Under the pieces are notes generated by a model that had not been told where the DNA came from, ran no database searches, and was given only the letters and a program-made list of their open reading frames with translations. The translations under genes and the position numbers were made by a program. DNA of 64,000 bases from AP-15 sp963702685 (lineage in GTDB: Bacteria > Pseudomonadota > Alphaproteobacteria > ATCC43930 > CGMCC-115725): positions 372,001-436,000 of the forward strand of contig CAVPDQ010000009.1 of NCBI GenBank assembly GCA_963702685.1, in the 5' to 3' direction. Below are positions 9,810-18,963 of the stretch, piece by piece (the first letter of the stretch is position 1; every line of letters starts with the position of its first letter).

Positions 9810-11525
9810 TTATTGCCCTTCATGCGCCCTGATCACCTGCTGGACCTGGCGCTTGACCGCTTCGAGGTTGAACGAGGCCGGCGCCTGCATCGGCGGATAG
9901 TTGATCGCGGTCTCGGCCAGCGCCGACACCTCTTGCTGCACCAGCACAAAACGCCAGAATTCGCGGGCGTAAAACTCGTTCATGTAGCCCCCGCCCATTT
10001 CGTTCAGCGATTCCTTGCGGATCGACGGCGTGCGCTCGAACGGGTCCTGGCGCAAATTGACGATCGTGGGCATGTCGGTCGTGACCTTTTCGCCGGGCCA
10101 GCCATAAGGCTGCTGGTAGAACTGGAACTTGAAGTCGTCGATCCGCAGCGCCCCCAAGGTCGGGCCGCCGAAATAAAAGATCTCATGACGGGCCGACGGG
10201 CCGGTGCCGAGCAACAGATCGAGCTGATTGTAGCCGTCGAGGTGGTTTTTGTAGGTGCGGTCGCCGAGCTTGGCCCCAGCCAAGAGCTGCTGGGTGATGT
10301 TCGGATTGCCGGCCGCGGCGGTGAGGGTCGGGAGCCAGTCGAGACCGGAGACGATGCCGTTCTCGACCCGGCCCGGCTTGATCTTGCCGGGCCAGCGGGC
10401 GATGCAGGGCACACGAAACCCGCCCTCGAAGACGGTGCCTTTGGTGGCGCGGAACGGGGTCATGCCGCCGTCCGGCCAGGTGAAAACCTCGGCGCCGTTG
10501 TCGGTCGTGAAAATGACGATTGTGTTGTCGGCTTCGCCGATATCGTCGAGATGCTGCATCAATGCACCGACCGAATCGTCGAGCTGCGCCATGCCGGCTT
10601 CTTCGACGTTGTAGTTGCTCTTGTAGTTCATCAACGCCTGATACTTCGGCGCGAGATAGGTGAAGACGTGCATGCGCGTCGTGTTGTGCCAGACGAAAAA
10701 CGGCTTTCCTTCTTTCTTGGCGTCATCCATGAAACGCTTGCTGTTGTCGACGAGCACCTCGTCGAACGTCTCCATGTCGTATTTCGCGGGGCGGCTTTGC
10801 TGCCAGTTCTGCATGTCCTTCATGTTCGGGAACGGCGCCAGCGGCCCTTCGTCGACGATCCGCTGCTTGCCGACCTTGCCCCAGCGCGGCTCGACCGTTG
10901 TATCGTCGGTGTCGCTCGCATAGCAATGGACGAGGTCGCGCGGCCCGTATTTGTCGATCCAGTCCTGCGGATAGTCGAACCAGTACGGGTCCGACATCGC
11001 ATCGAGGTGATAGAGATAGCCGAAGAATTCGTCGAAGCCATGCACGGTCGGCAGGTATTTGTTCAAATCGCCGAGATGGTTCTTGCCGAACTGCCCGGTC
11101 TTGTAGCCGAGCGATTTCAGCACGGTGGCGAGGGTCACCGCCCGGTCCGGGATGCCGATATCGGCGCCCGCCTGCCCGACCGTCGTCATGCCGGTGCGCA
11201 ACGGCAATTCGCCGGTGATGAAATTGGCGCGGCCGGCGGTGCAGCTCGCCTCGGCGTAATAATCGGTAAAGCGCATGCCTTCGGCGGCGAGCTTGTCGAG
11301 GTTCGGCGTCTTGCCCGACATGATCCCCTGGTGGTAGGCGCCGATATTGAACCAGCCGACATCGTCGCCCATGATCACGAGGATATTGGGCTTTTTCGCG
11401 GTCTGGGCGGCGGCGGCCGGAATGAGGCTCGTCGTCTGGGCCTCCGCCTCGCGTGTTGGTGGCCCGCCGACCGCGGTCGCCAAGGCGGCGCCGGCGGTCG
11501 TCGTAAACAATTGGCGTCGGTTCAT
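9810..11525 (-). CDS. Tat-exported arylsulfatase
   Basis: The 571-residue sulfatase starts with a twin-arginine signal (NRRQLFTTTAGAAL). The metal-binding start KPNILVIMGDDVGW and the formylglycine motif C-T-A-G-R (in ASCTAGRANF) identify it as a Cys-type sulfatase, which hydrolyses sulfate esters after Cys-to-formylglycine maturation. The second metal block TTDNGAE is present near residue 340. Length is normal for the family. It is 16 bases downstream of the outer-membrane protein gene and upstream of two exported-protein genes on the same strand. No maturase gene is in the window. Confidence 0.9.
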   Translation of the reverse strand: MNRRQLFTTTAGAALATAVGGPPTREAEAQTTSLIPAAAAQTAKKPNILVIMGDDVGWFNIGAYHQGIMSGKTPNLDKLAAEGMRFTDYYAEASCTAGRANFITGELPLRTGMTTVGQAGADIGIPDRAVTLATVLKSLGYKTGQFGKNHLGDLNKYLPTVHGFDEFFGYLYHLDAMSDPYWFDYPQDWIDKYGPRDLVHCYASDTDDTTVEPRWGKVGKQRIVDEGPLAPFPNMKDMQNWQQSRPAKYDMETFDEVLVDNSKRFMDDAKKEGKPFFVWHNTTRMHVFTYLAPKYQALMNYKSNYNVEEAGMAQLDDSVGALMQHLDDIGEADNTIVIFTTDNGAEVFTWPDGGMTPFRATKGTVFEGGFRVPCIARWPGKIKPGRVENGIVSGLDWLPTLTAAAGNPNITQQLLAGAKLGDRTYKNHLDGYNQLDLLLGTGPSARHEIFYFGGPTLGALRIDDFKFQFYQQPYGWPGEKVTTDMPTIVNLRQDPFERTPSIRKESLNEMGGGYMNEFYAREFWRFVLVQQEVSALAETAINYPPMQAPASFNLEAVKRQVQQVIRAHEGQ

Positions 11526-11541
11526 CCTGTCTTCCTTCCGG

Positions 11542-12396
11542 TCAAAAGCGAAACGTGGCCGCGAGGATCGGGCCTTTCATGTGCACGTTGAAGCCGATGC
11601 TGTCGGCCGCGGTGTAGTTGAAGTTGAGGCTCAGATAGCCGAGGCGCAGGGTCGCCCGCGGCGACAGCGCATAGTCGATCGTGCCGAAGATTTGCCAGTC
11701 GATATGCGCGCCGACGCCAAAGCCGCCGAGGTCGGCATAAAGGGTGCCGCCAAAACCGTTGCCGAGCTCGCGGTGATAGCGCAGCGCGACCAGCGGATCG
11801 GCCCATTGCGCCGAGCGGGTGATGCTGACCGTGGGTGCGATCCGGCCGTTCAGGGTCAGGTTTGTGTTGAACGACCAAGCGCGGAACCCGATGCCGGCGT
11901 CGAGCTGCTGCACCGGATCGTCGAGCCAGTGGTAGAGGAAATCGGCGGTGCCCTGGTTCGCCGTCAGCGCCGCGTTGCCGCCGGCGAAAAAGACGTTCCG
12001 CGTCGTGATGCTGGTGCCGACCGGGACATGAAAGGCGTTGCCCAAGAGGCTGAACGGCCCGTCGCGGATCTCGATCGCGCCCATAAACGGGATGCCGTCG
12101 AGGTGGCCGAGGAGCTGGAGGGCGCCGACGCTCGAATTGACCGTCGGCACACGCGGCAAGCCGGTGCTGATCGTGCTGTTGATGCCGGCCAGCAACAAGA
12201 GCGGCGTCACCAGGATTTCGGGGCCGCTGGCTGGAGGGCTCGGCGGCGGCAGCGGCGGAGGCACGGGCTGCTGCTGCTGCGCCCAGGCCGGATGACAGAG
12301 CGCGGCGACGATCGGCAGAGCCAGAAGCGCGAGCGCCGCCGGAAATCGCCGGCATCGACGCCGGGTCCGCTGTCGCTGTTGTCCGCTGCCGCTCAT
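11542..12396 (-). CDS. Outer-membrane beta-barrel protein
   Basis: A signal peptide ending CHPAWAQ is followed by a Pro-rich linker and about 220 residues of alternating amphipathic strands. The protein ends in aromatic Phe (AATFRF), as outer-membrane barrels do. The small periplasmic or outer-membrane protein probably cooperates with the sulfatase encoded directly downstream, for example in substrate entry; that is inferred from position. The ATG at 12396 was chosen over a TTG at 12441. No specific porin family is recognised. Confidence 0.65.
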   Translation of the reverse strand: MSGSGQQRQRTRRRCRRFPAALALLALPIVAALCHPAWAQQQQPVPPPLPPPSPPASGPEILVTPLLLLAGINSTISTGLPRVPTVNSSVGALQLLGHLDGIPFMGAIEIRDGPFSLLGNAFHVPVGTSITTRNVFFAGGNAALTANQGTADFLYHWLDDPVQQLDAGIGFRAWSFNTNLTLNGRIAPTVSITRSAQWADPLVALRYHRELGNGFGGTLYADLGGFGVGAHIDWQIFGTIDYALSPRATLRLGYLSLNFNYTAADSIGFNVHMKGPILAATFRF

Positions 12397-12437
12397 CGGT
12401 CGAGCTCTGTCATCGCTTCTCCATCGTGGACGCCGCC

Positions 12438-12746
12438 TCAAGCGCCGGCGGCGGCGGGACGCTCTAGCCGGTTCGGGCGCGCCAAATTGCTCGGAGCCCC
12501 TTGCCGCGCGTGCAACTGCTGGACCCGCGCCTGCGGCTGCTCGGCCCGCGCGGCCTGCTCGTCATAGGCGCGCCGCGATACGCAGCTTTCGAAGAAACGT
12601 TGCATCCACAGTCGATGCAAATCGATGCGGGTCAGCTTCGCCTCGAACCGGCCACGGCCGGTCACGGTCAGCTCGACCGTCCCCTGCCGGATCGCTGCCG
12701 CGCAGTTGTCGGCGTCGACGAACGTCCGAACCGCGCTCGATGGCAT
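12438..12746 (-). pseudogene. Truncated AraC-family regulator (N-terminal fragment)
   Basis: The first 55 residues (AVRTFVDADNCAAAIRQG, VELTVTGRGRFEAKL, LHRLWMQRF) match the N-terminal ligand-binding region of a family of AraC-type regulators. After ESCVSRRAYDEQ the similarity ends and the frame closes at 102 residues, with no helix-turn-helix domain in any frame downstream. It is most simply a decayed regulator left in front of the sulfatase cluster. Confidence 0.55.
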
Positions 12747-12920
12747 CCCGTCCCGCCCGTCAACTTCGGTTCGATCGCAACAGTAGCACGCCGCGTCTGC
12801 TGTTTGCCGGTCCGCTCATCCTGTCACAAAGAATTTACACAGGTCAGCCCAGTGTAAGGCTCGGACTTGAACCGAAATGACGAGATTCCCGCTTCCGCAG
12901 GCGAGCGCAGGATAGGGCCC

Positions 12921-15113
12921 TCAGGCGACCTTTGCCGGCGGCTGGGCCAGCTCGAGGCCGCGCTGGGCGACGGCGGCCATAACTTCGGGCTGCGTCGGCT
13001 CGGCCTCGCCGGCGATCTGCACGGTCGGGAAAGCGAATTTGATGCCGTTGGCGGTGAACTCTTTTTTGATCATCGCCAGCGCCTTGCGCCGGATCACAAA
13101 ATTCTCGCCCGGCAAGGTCATCATCTTCATTCGGATCTGGACCGCGAAATCGCCGAGCGCGTCGACCCCCTGCATCTTCAAAGGCTCGATGATCAAGGGC
13201 TCGAATTCCGGGTCCTTGGCCAGCTCGAGCCCGATCTGCTTGATGATCTTTCGGGCCTTCTCCACGTCGCTGTCATAGGTGATGCCGACCATCATCTTGT
13301 CGATGACCCAATCGCGGCTCTGGTTCTGGACCGCACCCAAGAGCGCAAACGGGACGGTATAGAGCGCGCCGCGCTGATGGCGCAGCCGGACCGAGCGGAA
13401 GCTGAACGATTCGACCGTGCCCTTGTAGTTGCCGCTCTGGATGTATTCACCGACCCGGAAGGCGTCGTCGAGCAGATAGAACATGCCGGCGATCACGTCG
13501 CGCACCAGCGACTGGGCGCCAAAGCCGATCGCGACGCCGAGGACGCCGAGGCCGGCGATCAGCGGGCCGATTGCAACCCCCATCGCCGACAATGCCATCA
13601 TCACCGCGACAACCATGACGACGACGAAAAGGACGTTGCGGAAGATCGGCAGCAAGGTGCGCAGCCGCGCCCGGCGGCGCGCCTCGTCGGTGTTGGGCAG
13701 GCCCGGATCGGCGGCGAGGGCGAGCTTGCGGTCGATCGCGGCCCTCGTTGCCTGCCACAGCAGGTCGGCGACGAGAAAGATGATGACGGCGCTCAAGGCG
13801 CCGTGCGTCAGGCGGCCGAGCACCGTGTCCTCGCCGGTGATCGTGTCGAGCGGGATGCCCCAGCCCCAGGCGAGCACCGCCACCGCGGCGATGATCAGCG
13901 CCGCCCGCATGCCGCGCTCGATGCAGACCGCGATGACGCTCGGGATCGCGTCTTCGACCTGGGGTGTTCCGGGCGGGCGCAGCAGATGATCGACCGCGCG
14001 GCGGGTGACGGCGCTCGCGAGCGGCAGGAGGATGACGATCAGGAGGAGCCAAAAGCTCGGCATCAGCCTGGCCACCCAGAGGAGCCAGAGCACGACAAAC
14101 CCGACCGAGAGCAGCGAATTTTGCGTGCTGCGGCGGGGATGCCGGTGGGCTTGCGCGGCGGCGGCCTCGCCGATGGTCGCGGTCGTGGTTGGAGCAGGCC
14201 GGCGCCAGGCTGCTTCGAGGGCGATCGCGAGGAGACCGAGGCCGAGCACATAGGCAACCAGCTCCCGGGCTGACAGCGAGACGCCGAGCGTGCGCAACAG
14301 CCCGACGGTCACATAGCCGAAGGCGAACCAGCCGACGAACCAGCGCAACCGTCGCGACCAGAACCGGGCGGCGTCATGATCCATCGGAATGATGCGGAAC
14401 CGGTCGATCTCCGGCGACAACAGCAGCCGGGTGACCACGCTCGCTATGCGGATGACGACGAATACGATGAGGTAGCCGAAGACGATTTCGCGCAGCAGCG
14501 GCGGCCAGTCGAAGGCGAGGAAGGCGCCGAGGCTGCCGATGGCAAAGGCCGCCACCAAGCCGACGGCAAAGAGGAACCGCTCGCCGATCAGCCGCAGCCG
14601 TTCCTGGACGCTCGCCACCGGCAGCGCGTCGAGCCGGCGGCGGATGCCTTGCGTCGCCTTCCGGTACAGCGCTTCGACGCCAAAGCCGAGACCGACAAAG
14701 AGCAAGAGAAGCCGCGAAATCGGGAACCGGCCGCGATCGACGAGCTCGGCCTCGACATTGTCGGCGCTTTGCTCGAACTGGTGCGGCAGGTCGGGGACCG
14801 CGGCGGCGAGGCCGGCGATGTGGGCGCGGGTTTCGCTGAGGTTCGTGTCGAGGTATTGCGACACCGAGACGCTGGATTTGTGCGCCGGCTTTGCCGGAAT
14901 TGGCGCCACTCCCTCCTTTTCCAGCCATTTTTGGACAGCCGGATCGCCGAGCAGGGTCAACAGCGCGCGGATCTGGGCCGGCGGCTCCTGCTGCGCGGCG
15001 GCCTGGGCGTGGCCCGAGCCGGGCTTGGCGGCAAAGGCACCCGTCGCCGCGGCGATCGAGAACACGGCCGCCAATGAAATCGCCGCCGCGCGGCGGCAGA
15101 GCGGCTGGCACAA
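12921..15113 (-). CDS. MscS-family mechanosensitive ion channel
   Basis: The 730-residue membrane protein has a signal peptide (ISLAAVFSIAAATGAFA) and a periplasmic region with a coiled-coil-like segment. Many transmembrane segments follow between residues 130 and 520. The MscS core includes the pore helix (GPLIAGLGVLGVAIGFGAQ, then LVRDVIAG) and the beta domain (GEYIQSGNYKGTVESFSFR). The C-terminal cytoplasmic alpha/beta domain ends near VQIAGEAEP. It resembles the larger YbiO-like channels that release solutes on hypo-osmotic shock. The start is TTG at 15113, directly before the signal peptide, with only a weak ribosome site. Confidence 0.9.
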   Translation of the reverse strand: MCQPLCRRAAAISLAAVFSIAAATGAFAAKPGSGHAQAAAQQEPPAQIRALLTLLGDPAVQKWLEKEGVAPIPAKPAHKSSVSVSQYLDTNLSETRAHIAGLAAAVPDLPHQFEQSADNVEAELVDRGRFPISRLLLLFVGLGFGVEALYRKATQGIRRRLDALPVASVQERLRLIGERFLFAVGLVAAFAIGSLGAFLAFDWPPLLREIVFGYLIVFVVIRIASVVTRLLLSPEIDRFRIIPMDHDAARFWSRRLRWFVGWFAFGYVTVGLLRTLGVSLSARELVAYVLGLGLLAIALEAAWRRPAPTTTATIGEAAAAQAHRHPRRSTQNSLLSVGFVVLWLLWVARLMPSFWLLLIVILLPLASAVTRRAVDHLLRPPGTPQVEDAIPSVIAVCIERGMRAALIIAAVAVLAWGWGIPLDTITGEDTVLGRLTHGALSAVIIFLVADLLWQATRAAIDRKLALAADPGLPNTDEARRRARLRTLLPIFRNVLFVVVMVVAVMMALSAMGVAIGPLIAGLGVLGVAIGFGAQSLVRDVIAGMFYLLDDAFRVGEYIQSGNYKGTVESFSFRSVRLRHQRGALYTVPFALLGAVQNQSRDWVIDKMMVGITYDSDVEKARKIIKQIGLELAKDPEFEPLIIEPLKMQGVDALGDFAVQIRMKMMTLPGENFVIRRKALAMIKKEFTANGIKFAFPTVQIAGEAEPTQPEVMAAVAQRGLELAQPPAKVA

Positions 15114-15310
15114 TTCCGTTCCGGTGCATTCGACTGGATCCCGACAGCACCCCGTTCATACCGACAAGATACCGCGTCATGCGCGATATTGCGACAACCG
15201 CTTCACGCGGCGCGGGCGGCGCCGAGGCTTGCCGCCGGCGGCGCTGCGGCGTATGAGGACGCTTCGCGTATCAAGGGATAGGCCGGGCCCGGCCCGGCGG
15301 GGGGCCGTCC

Positions 15311-16219
15311 GTGGCAGCTCACGCGATCGCCGATCATCAAAATACCGGAAGGTTGTCGAAACTCGGGCATTTCTTTCTGCACGAGCTGCGCGAGGTGATA
15401 CCGCCGACCTTGTTTTTCTTTATCGGCTTCAACCTGATTTTGTTCACCAAGCGGCTCTTCCTCGCCGATTACCTGATCGAATACACCGGGTTCCTGGTGG
15501 CGACGACGGCGGCGCTGATTGTCGGCAAGACGGTCCTGGTCGCCGACACGATCGCGTTGATGAGGCGCTTCGACGGAGCACCGCTCGCCTATCCGATTGT
15601 GTTCAAGACGATCGCCTACACGCTCCTTGTCTTTGTCGTGCGGCTGCTCGAAGCTTTTATCCACTATCTGGTCGAAGGGGGGGCGGTCGGACATGGCGGC
15701 TTTCTCGGCCATCTCTTCGGCACCTTTAGCTGGCCGCATTTTATCGCAACGCAGCTTTGGATCTTCGTGTTGTTCCTGGTCTACGTCACGGCGAGCGAAT
15801 TGAACCACCTGTTCGGCGACGGCGAATTGTTCAAAATCTTCTTTACCCGCCACCTGCCCGAGCTGAAGACGACGCGGCGCGCCCGCATCCGCCTCCTGGT
15901 CCGGCTGGCGCGCCTCACCGACGCCCACTCGGTGGCCGAATTGGCGGACCAGCGCTCGCCGCCGCATCAGGAGCTCGTCGCCATCCTGCGCACCCTGGCG
16001 CGCGACGCGGCACCGCGGCCGAAGGCGCGCGGCCTGAGCCAATCATCCGGCCAGCGCCGCCCATTTCCCTCAATCGCTGAAAATGGGTCATTCCGGCATG
16101 CCCGGAGGGGCAGGCCCGGAACCTATGAACACGGTGCCTGTCCGATAATCACAGGCCTGCTAATCATAGGGCTGTGTGCTTGGGTTCCGGGCTCGCGGCT
16201 GCGCCGAGCCCCGGCATGA
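15311..16219 (+). CDS. Four-transmembrane protein of unknown function
   Basis: The GTG start follows a gg-rich stretch. Hydrophobic segments lie near residues 30-47, 57-77, 95-115 and 142-162. A conserved-looking block, YVTASELNHLFGDGELFKIFF, comes after the fourth, followed by a basic cytoplasmic tail. I know this only as a conserved uncharacterised membrane protein. From about residue 257 the frame runs through an intergenic palindromic repeat to its stop, so the last 45 residues are probably not native and the original end may lie near 16077. Confidence 0.6.
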   Translation: MAAHAIADHQNTGRLSKLGHFFLHELREVIPPTLFFFIGFNLILFTKRLFLADYLIEYTGFLVATTAALIVGKTVLVADTIALMRRFDGAPLAYPIVFKTIAYTLLVFVVRLLEAFIHYLVEGGAVGHGGFLGHLFGTFSWPHFIATQLWIFVLFLVYVTASELNHLFGDGELFKIFFTRHLPELKTTRRARIRLLVRLARLTDAHSVAELADQRSPPHQELVAILRTLARDAAPRPKARGLSQSSGQRRPFPSIAENGSFRHARRGRPGTYEHGACPIITGLLIIGLCAWVPGSRLRRAPA

Positions 16220-16221
16220 CC
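16087..16221. repeat. Inverted-repeat element at the 3' end of the 4-TM gene
   Basis: The outer arms are GTCATTCCGGCATGC and GCCCCGGCATGACC. Inner arms GCCCGGAACC and GGTTCCGGGC face each other. The type is common between alphaproteobacterial genes. It contributes the last codons of the upstream open frame. Confidence 0.55.
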
Positions 16222-16278
16222 GGGCTTCCACGCACGCCTTTTCGTGACCGCGGCGGATATGCGCGGGCAAGTACCTGC

Positions 16279-16560
16279 CTAATCGGCGGGCGCGCCGCGA
16301 GCGACTTTGCGGCCGACGATCCAGTCCTTGTAGGTGTTGCCCGGCATCGGCCCCTTGGCGTGCGCATCGAGCGCCGCCTGGTCGCGCCATTTCTCGATCA
16401 GGAAAACATGCCGGTCGTCGCCATGCGGCAGCATCAGGTCGAATTGCCGGCAACCGTCGTCGTTGCGCGAGCGCTGCGCGTGACCGCGCATCAGCTCGAG
16501 AAACTCGGTGCGGTGCTCGGGCTTCACCTCGAAATCGACGACAATCATAACTTCGCTCAT
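16279..16560 (-). CDS. Antibiotic biosynthesis monooxygenase (ABM) domain protein
   Basis: The 93-residue protein is a single dimeric alpha/beta ABM domain. It has the usual start (MSEVMIVVDFEVKPEHRTEF), a central Cys-Arg-x-Phe-Asp strand, and FLIEKWRDQAALDAHAKG. Members act as small oxygenases on quinone-like substrates or as heme-degrading enzymes, and here nothing distinguishes between them. The ATG at 16560 has aaggga in front. It is divergent from the CoA-transferase gene. Confidence 0.8.
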   Translation of the reverse strand: MSEVMIVVDFEVKPEHRTEFLELMRGHAQRSRNDDGCRQFDLMLPHGDDRHVFLIEKWRDQAALDAHAKGPMPGNTYKDWIVGRKVARGAPAD

Positions 16561-16661
16561 CGGCGTTCCCTTTCGGCCTGGTTCCGGGGCATCATCCGGC
16601 AATCCGGCGCGCCCTGGCAAGCCCAGCCCGCGCGACGCAAACCCTGGGGAGAGGACCGGTC

Positions 16662-18074
16662 ATGGCCTATGACGCGCTGCGCACGATATTGCCGATCGCC
16701 GGGTGGCCCGAGGAGCGGGCGCGCCAGGTCGAGATTACCGGCGGCGCCGACCCGGTCCTGCCCACCGCGTTCCGCATCGGCGCTGCGGGTGCGGCGGCGC
16801 TCGCCGCCACCGGATTGGCCGCCGCCGATCTTTGGGAATTGCGCACCGGGCGGCGCCAGGAGGTGTCGGTCGATCTGCGCCGCGCCGTCGCCTCGCTGCG
16901 CAGCGGCCATTACCTGCACATCGACGGTGCCGCGATCTCGACCGAGCGCAACCCGGTGATGGGCGTCTATCCGGCGAAGGGAGGCCGGTGGAGCTATGTC
17001 CACGCCAATTTCCCAAACCACCGCGCGGCGGCGATGAGCGTGCTCGGCGTTCCCGAGGAGAAGGACGCGGTGCGTCGGGCGGTCGCAAAATGGGACGCGC
17101 TCGATCTCGAAGAGGCGATCCTCGCCGCCAAAGGGGCGGGCGGCATGGTGCGCAGCATGGAAGAATGGAGGCGCCACCCGCAGTCCGCCGCGATCGCGTC
17201 ATTGCCGCTGATGGAGATCGTCAAGATCGGCGACAGCCCGAAAGAGGCTTTGCCCGAGGGCGAGCGGCCATTGTCCGGCATCCGCGTCCTCGACCTGACC
17301 CGCGTGCTGGCCGGCCCGACCTCGGCCCGGACCTTGGCCGAGCACGGCGCCGAGGTGATGAAGATCACCGCCCCCCATTTGCCGAATATCGGCTATCAGG
17401 AATACGACACCGGCCACGGCAAATTGCAGGCGCATCTCGATCTGCGCCAAGCGCGCGACCTCGACACCTTGCGCGGGCTGGTGCGCGAGGCCGATGTCTT
17501 CACCCAGGGCTACCGGCCGGGCACGCTCGGCAATCGCGGATTGTCGCCGGAGGAGCTGACCAAGCTGCGGCCGGGGCTCGTCTATGTGTCGATGTGCGCG
17601 TTCAGCCACAAGGGGCCGTGGGCGTCGCGCCGCGGCTTTGACACCGTGGTCCAGACCGTGAGCGGCATCACCACGCGCCAGGGCGAATTGTTCCCCGGTG
17701 CCAATCCCGGCCCGCAATTCTACCCGGTCTCGGCGATCGATTACCTGACCGGCTATCTGATGGCGTTTGGCGCGATGGTGGCCTTGGCGCGCCGCGCGCG
17801 CGAGGGCGGCAGCTGGCTCGTCCGCATTTCCCTGGCGCAGACCGGCAAGTGGCTCGTCGATCGCGGCGAGGTGCCGGAGGCCGAGCTCGAGGATGTGGAA
17901 AAGGAGCTCTACCCGGCGGAAATCGCGCGCTGGTCGATCGAGAGCGACACGCCGGTCGGCCGGCTGCGCCATCTGGCGCCGAGCGTGCGCCTCTCCGAGA
18001 CCCCGCCCTTCTGGGCGCGGCCCACCGCCCCGCTCGGCCATCACCAGCCGGTCTGGCCCGCCCGCGCCGCCTGA
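16662..18074 (+). CDS. CaiB/BaiF-family CoA transferase
   Basis: This 470-residue type III CoA transferase moves CoA between carboxylic acids. The core block SGIRVLDLTRVLAGPTSART begins near residue 206. The region RRGFDTVVQTVSG holds the expected catalytic Asp in F-D-x-V-x-Q. The N-terminal 200 residues are the long variant with a second small domain (SVDLRRAVASLRSGHYLHIDG). Substrate unknown. A divergent ABM gene lies upstream and a convergent class II aldolase gene downstream. Confidence 0.9.
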   Translation: MAYDALRTILPIAGWPEERARQVEITGGADPVLPTAFRIGAAGAAALAATGLAAADLWELRTGRRQEVSVDLRRAVASLRSGHYLHIDGAAISTERNPVMGVYPAKGGRWSYVHANFPNHRAAAMSVLGVPEEKDAVRRAVAKWDALDLEEAILAAKGAGGMVRSMEEWRRHPQSAAIASLPLMEIVKIGDSPKEALPEGERPLSGIRVLDLTRVLAGPTSARTLAEHGAEVMKITAPHLPNIGYQEYDTGHGKLQAHLDLRQARDLDTLRGLVREADVFTQGYRPGTLGNRGLSPEELTKLRPGLVYVSMCAFSHKGPWASRRGFDTVVQTVSGITTRQGELFPGANPGPQFYPVSAIDYLTGYLMAFGAMVALARRAREGGSWLVRISLAQTGKWLVDRGEVPEAELEDVEKELYPAEIARWSIESDTPVGRLRHLAPSVRLSETPPFWARPTAPLGHHQPVWPARAA

Positions 18075-18108
18075 TGTCGGGCGCGCGGGTGCGCGCGGCG
18101 AACGAGCT

Positions 18109-18891
18109 TCAGTCGGAATAGCCTGGGTTGCGGCGGTCGAGCAGGCGCTTCAGCGCGGCGAAATGGTGCTCGCAGGCGGGCTTGCCGCCGTAATTCGGCG
18201 AGGCCGCGTATTGGCGCCGTGTGTGCTCGGCCACTTCCTGCGGCACATGCTTCAAAGGACGGCCGGTCCACATCGCATAAAGCTGCACCTGGCAGGCGCG
18301 CTCTAAATAAAAGAGGCGGTCATAGGCCGCGGCGACGGTTTCGCCGATCACCAGCACGCCGTGATTGGCCATGAGCAGCACCTTGTTCTTCGGCCCGAGC
18401 AGGCCGGCCAGTCTTTCTCCTTCGGCCGGGTCGAAGGCGAGCCCGGCATAATCGCGGTCGTAGGCGGTGATATCGAGAAAATCGAGCTCGGTCTGGCCGA
18501 TCGGCAGGAGCCGCGGGTCTTCGAGCCGAACGAGCGCGCTGGCAAACGGCATATGCGTGTGCAGGACGCAAGCCGCGTTCGGGAGCAGCCGGTGGATCGG
18601 CGCATGGATGCAAAACCCCGAGCGCTCGATTTCTCCCGACCCGGCGAGCAGCCGCCCGTCATAGCCGACTTCCAGAAAGCAGCTGGCGGTGACCTCGCTC
18701 CAATGGAGGCCGAACGGGATTTGCAGATAGCGGTCGTCGGCGCCGGGCACGGCGAGCGTCAGATGGTTGAAGATGCCCTCGCTGAGCCCCTGCATGTCGG
18801 CGAGCCGATGCGCCGCCGCCAAATCCACCCGCGCCCGCCACACCGCCGAGCTCGAAGCCGCATCGCTCGCCTCAGTCGCTACCAATCTCAT
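18109..18891 (-). CDS. Class II aldolase/adducin family protein
   Basis: The 260-residue protein contains the metal-binding motif CVLHTHMPFASAL and a third ligand near LLMANHGVLVIGET. The N-terminal DMQGLSEGIFNHLTL is typical of the family, which includes fuculose-phosphate aldolases and decarboxylating dehydratases. The substrate cannot be assigned. It converges with the CoA-transferase gene. A good ggaggag stands six bases before the ATG. Confidence 0.88.
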   Translation of the reverse strand: MRLVATEASDAASSSAVWRARVDLAAAHRLADMQGLSEGIFNHLTLAVPGADDRYLQIPFGLHWSEVTASCFLEVGYDGRLLAGSGEIERSGFCIHAPIHRLLPNAACVLHTHMPFASALVRLEDPRLLPIGQTELDFLDITAYDRDYAGLAFDPAEGERLAGLLGPKNKVLLMANHGVLVIGETVAAAYDRLFYLERACQVQLYAMWTGRPLKHVPQEVAEHTRRQYAASPNYGGKPACEHHFAALKRLLDRRNPGYSD

Positions 18892-18963
18892 GTCTCCTCC
18901 TCACCATGGCGTCTAGTCGGACAGTTTGTCGGATGGGAAGGACGCCGCGCAACCCGCTGTGGG

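Noticed and set aside
12867..14273. Long plus-strand frame opposite the MscS channel gene
   Set aside because: Charged low-complexity shadow; the minus strand encodes a clear channel.
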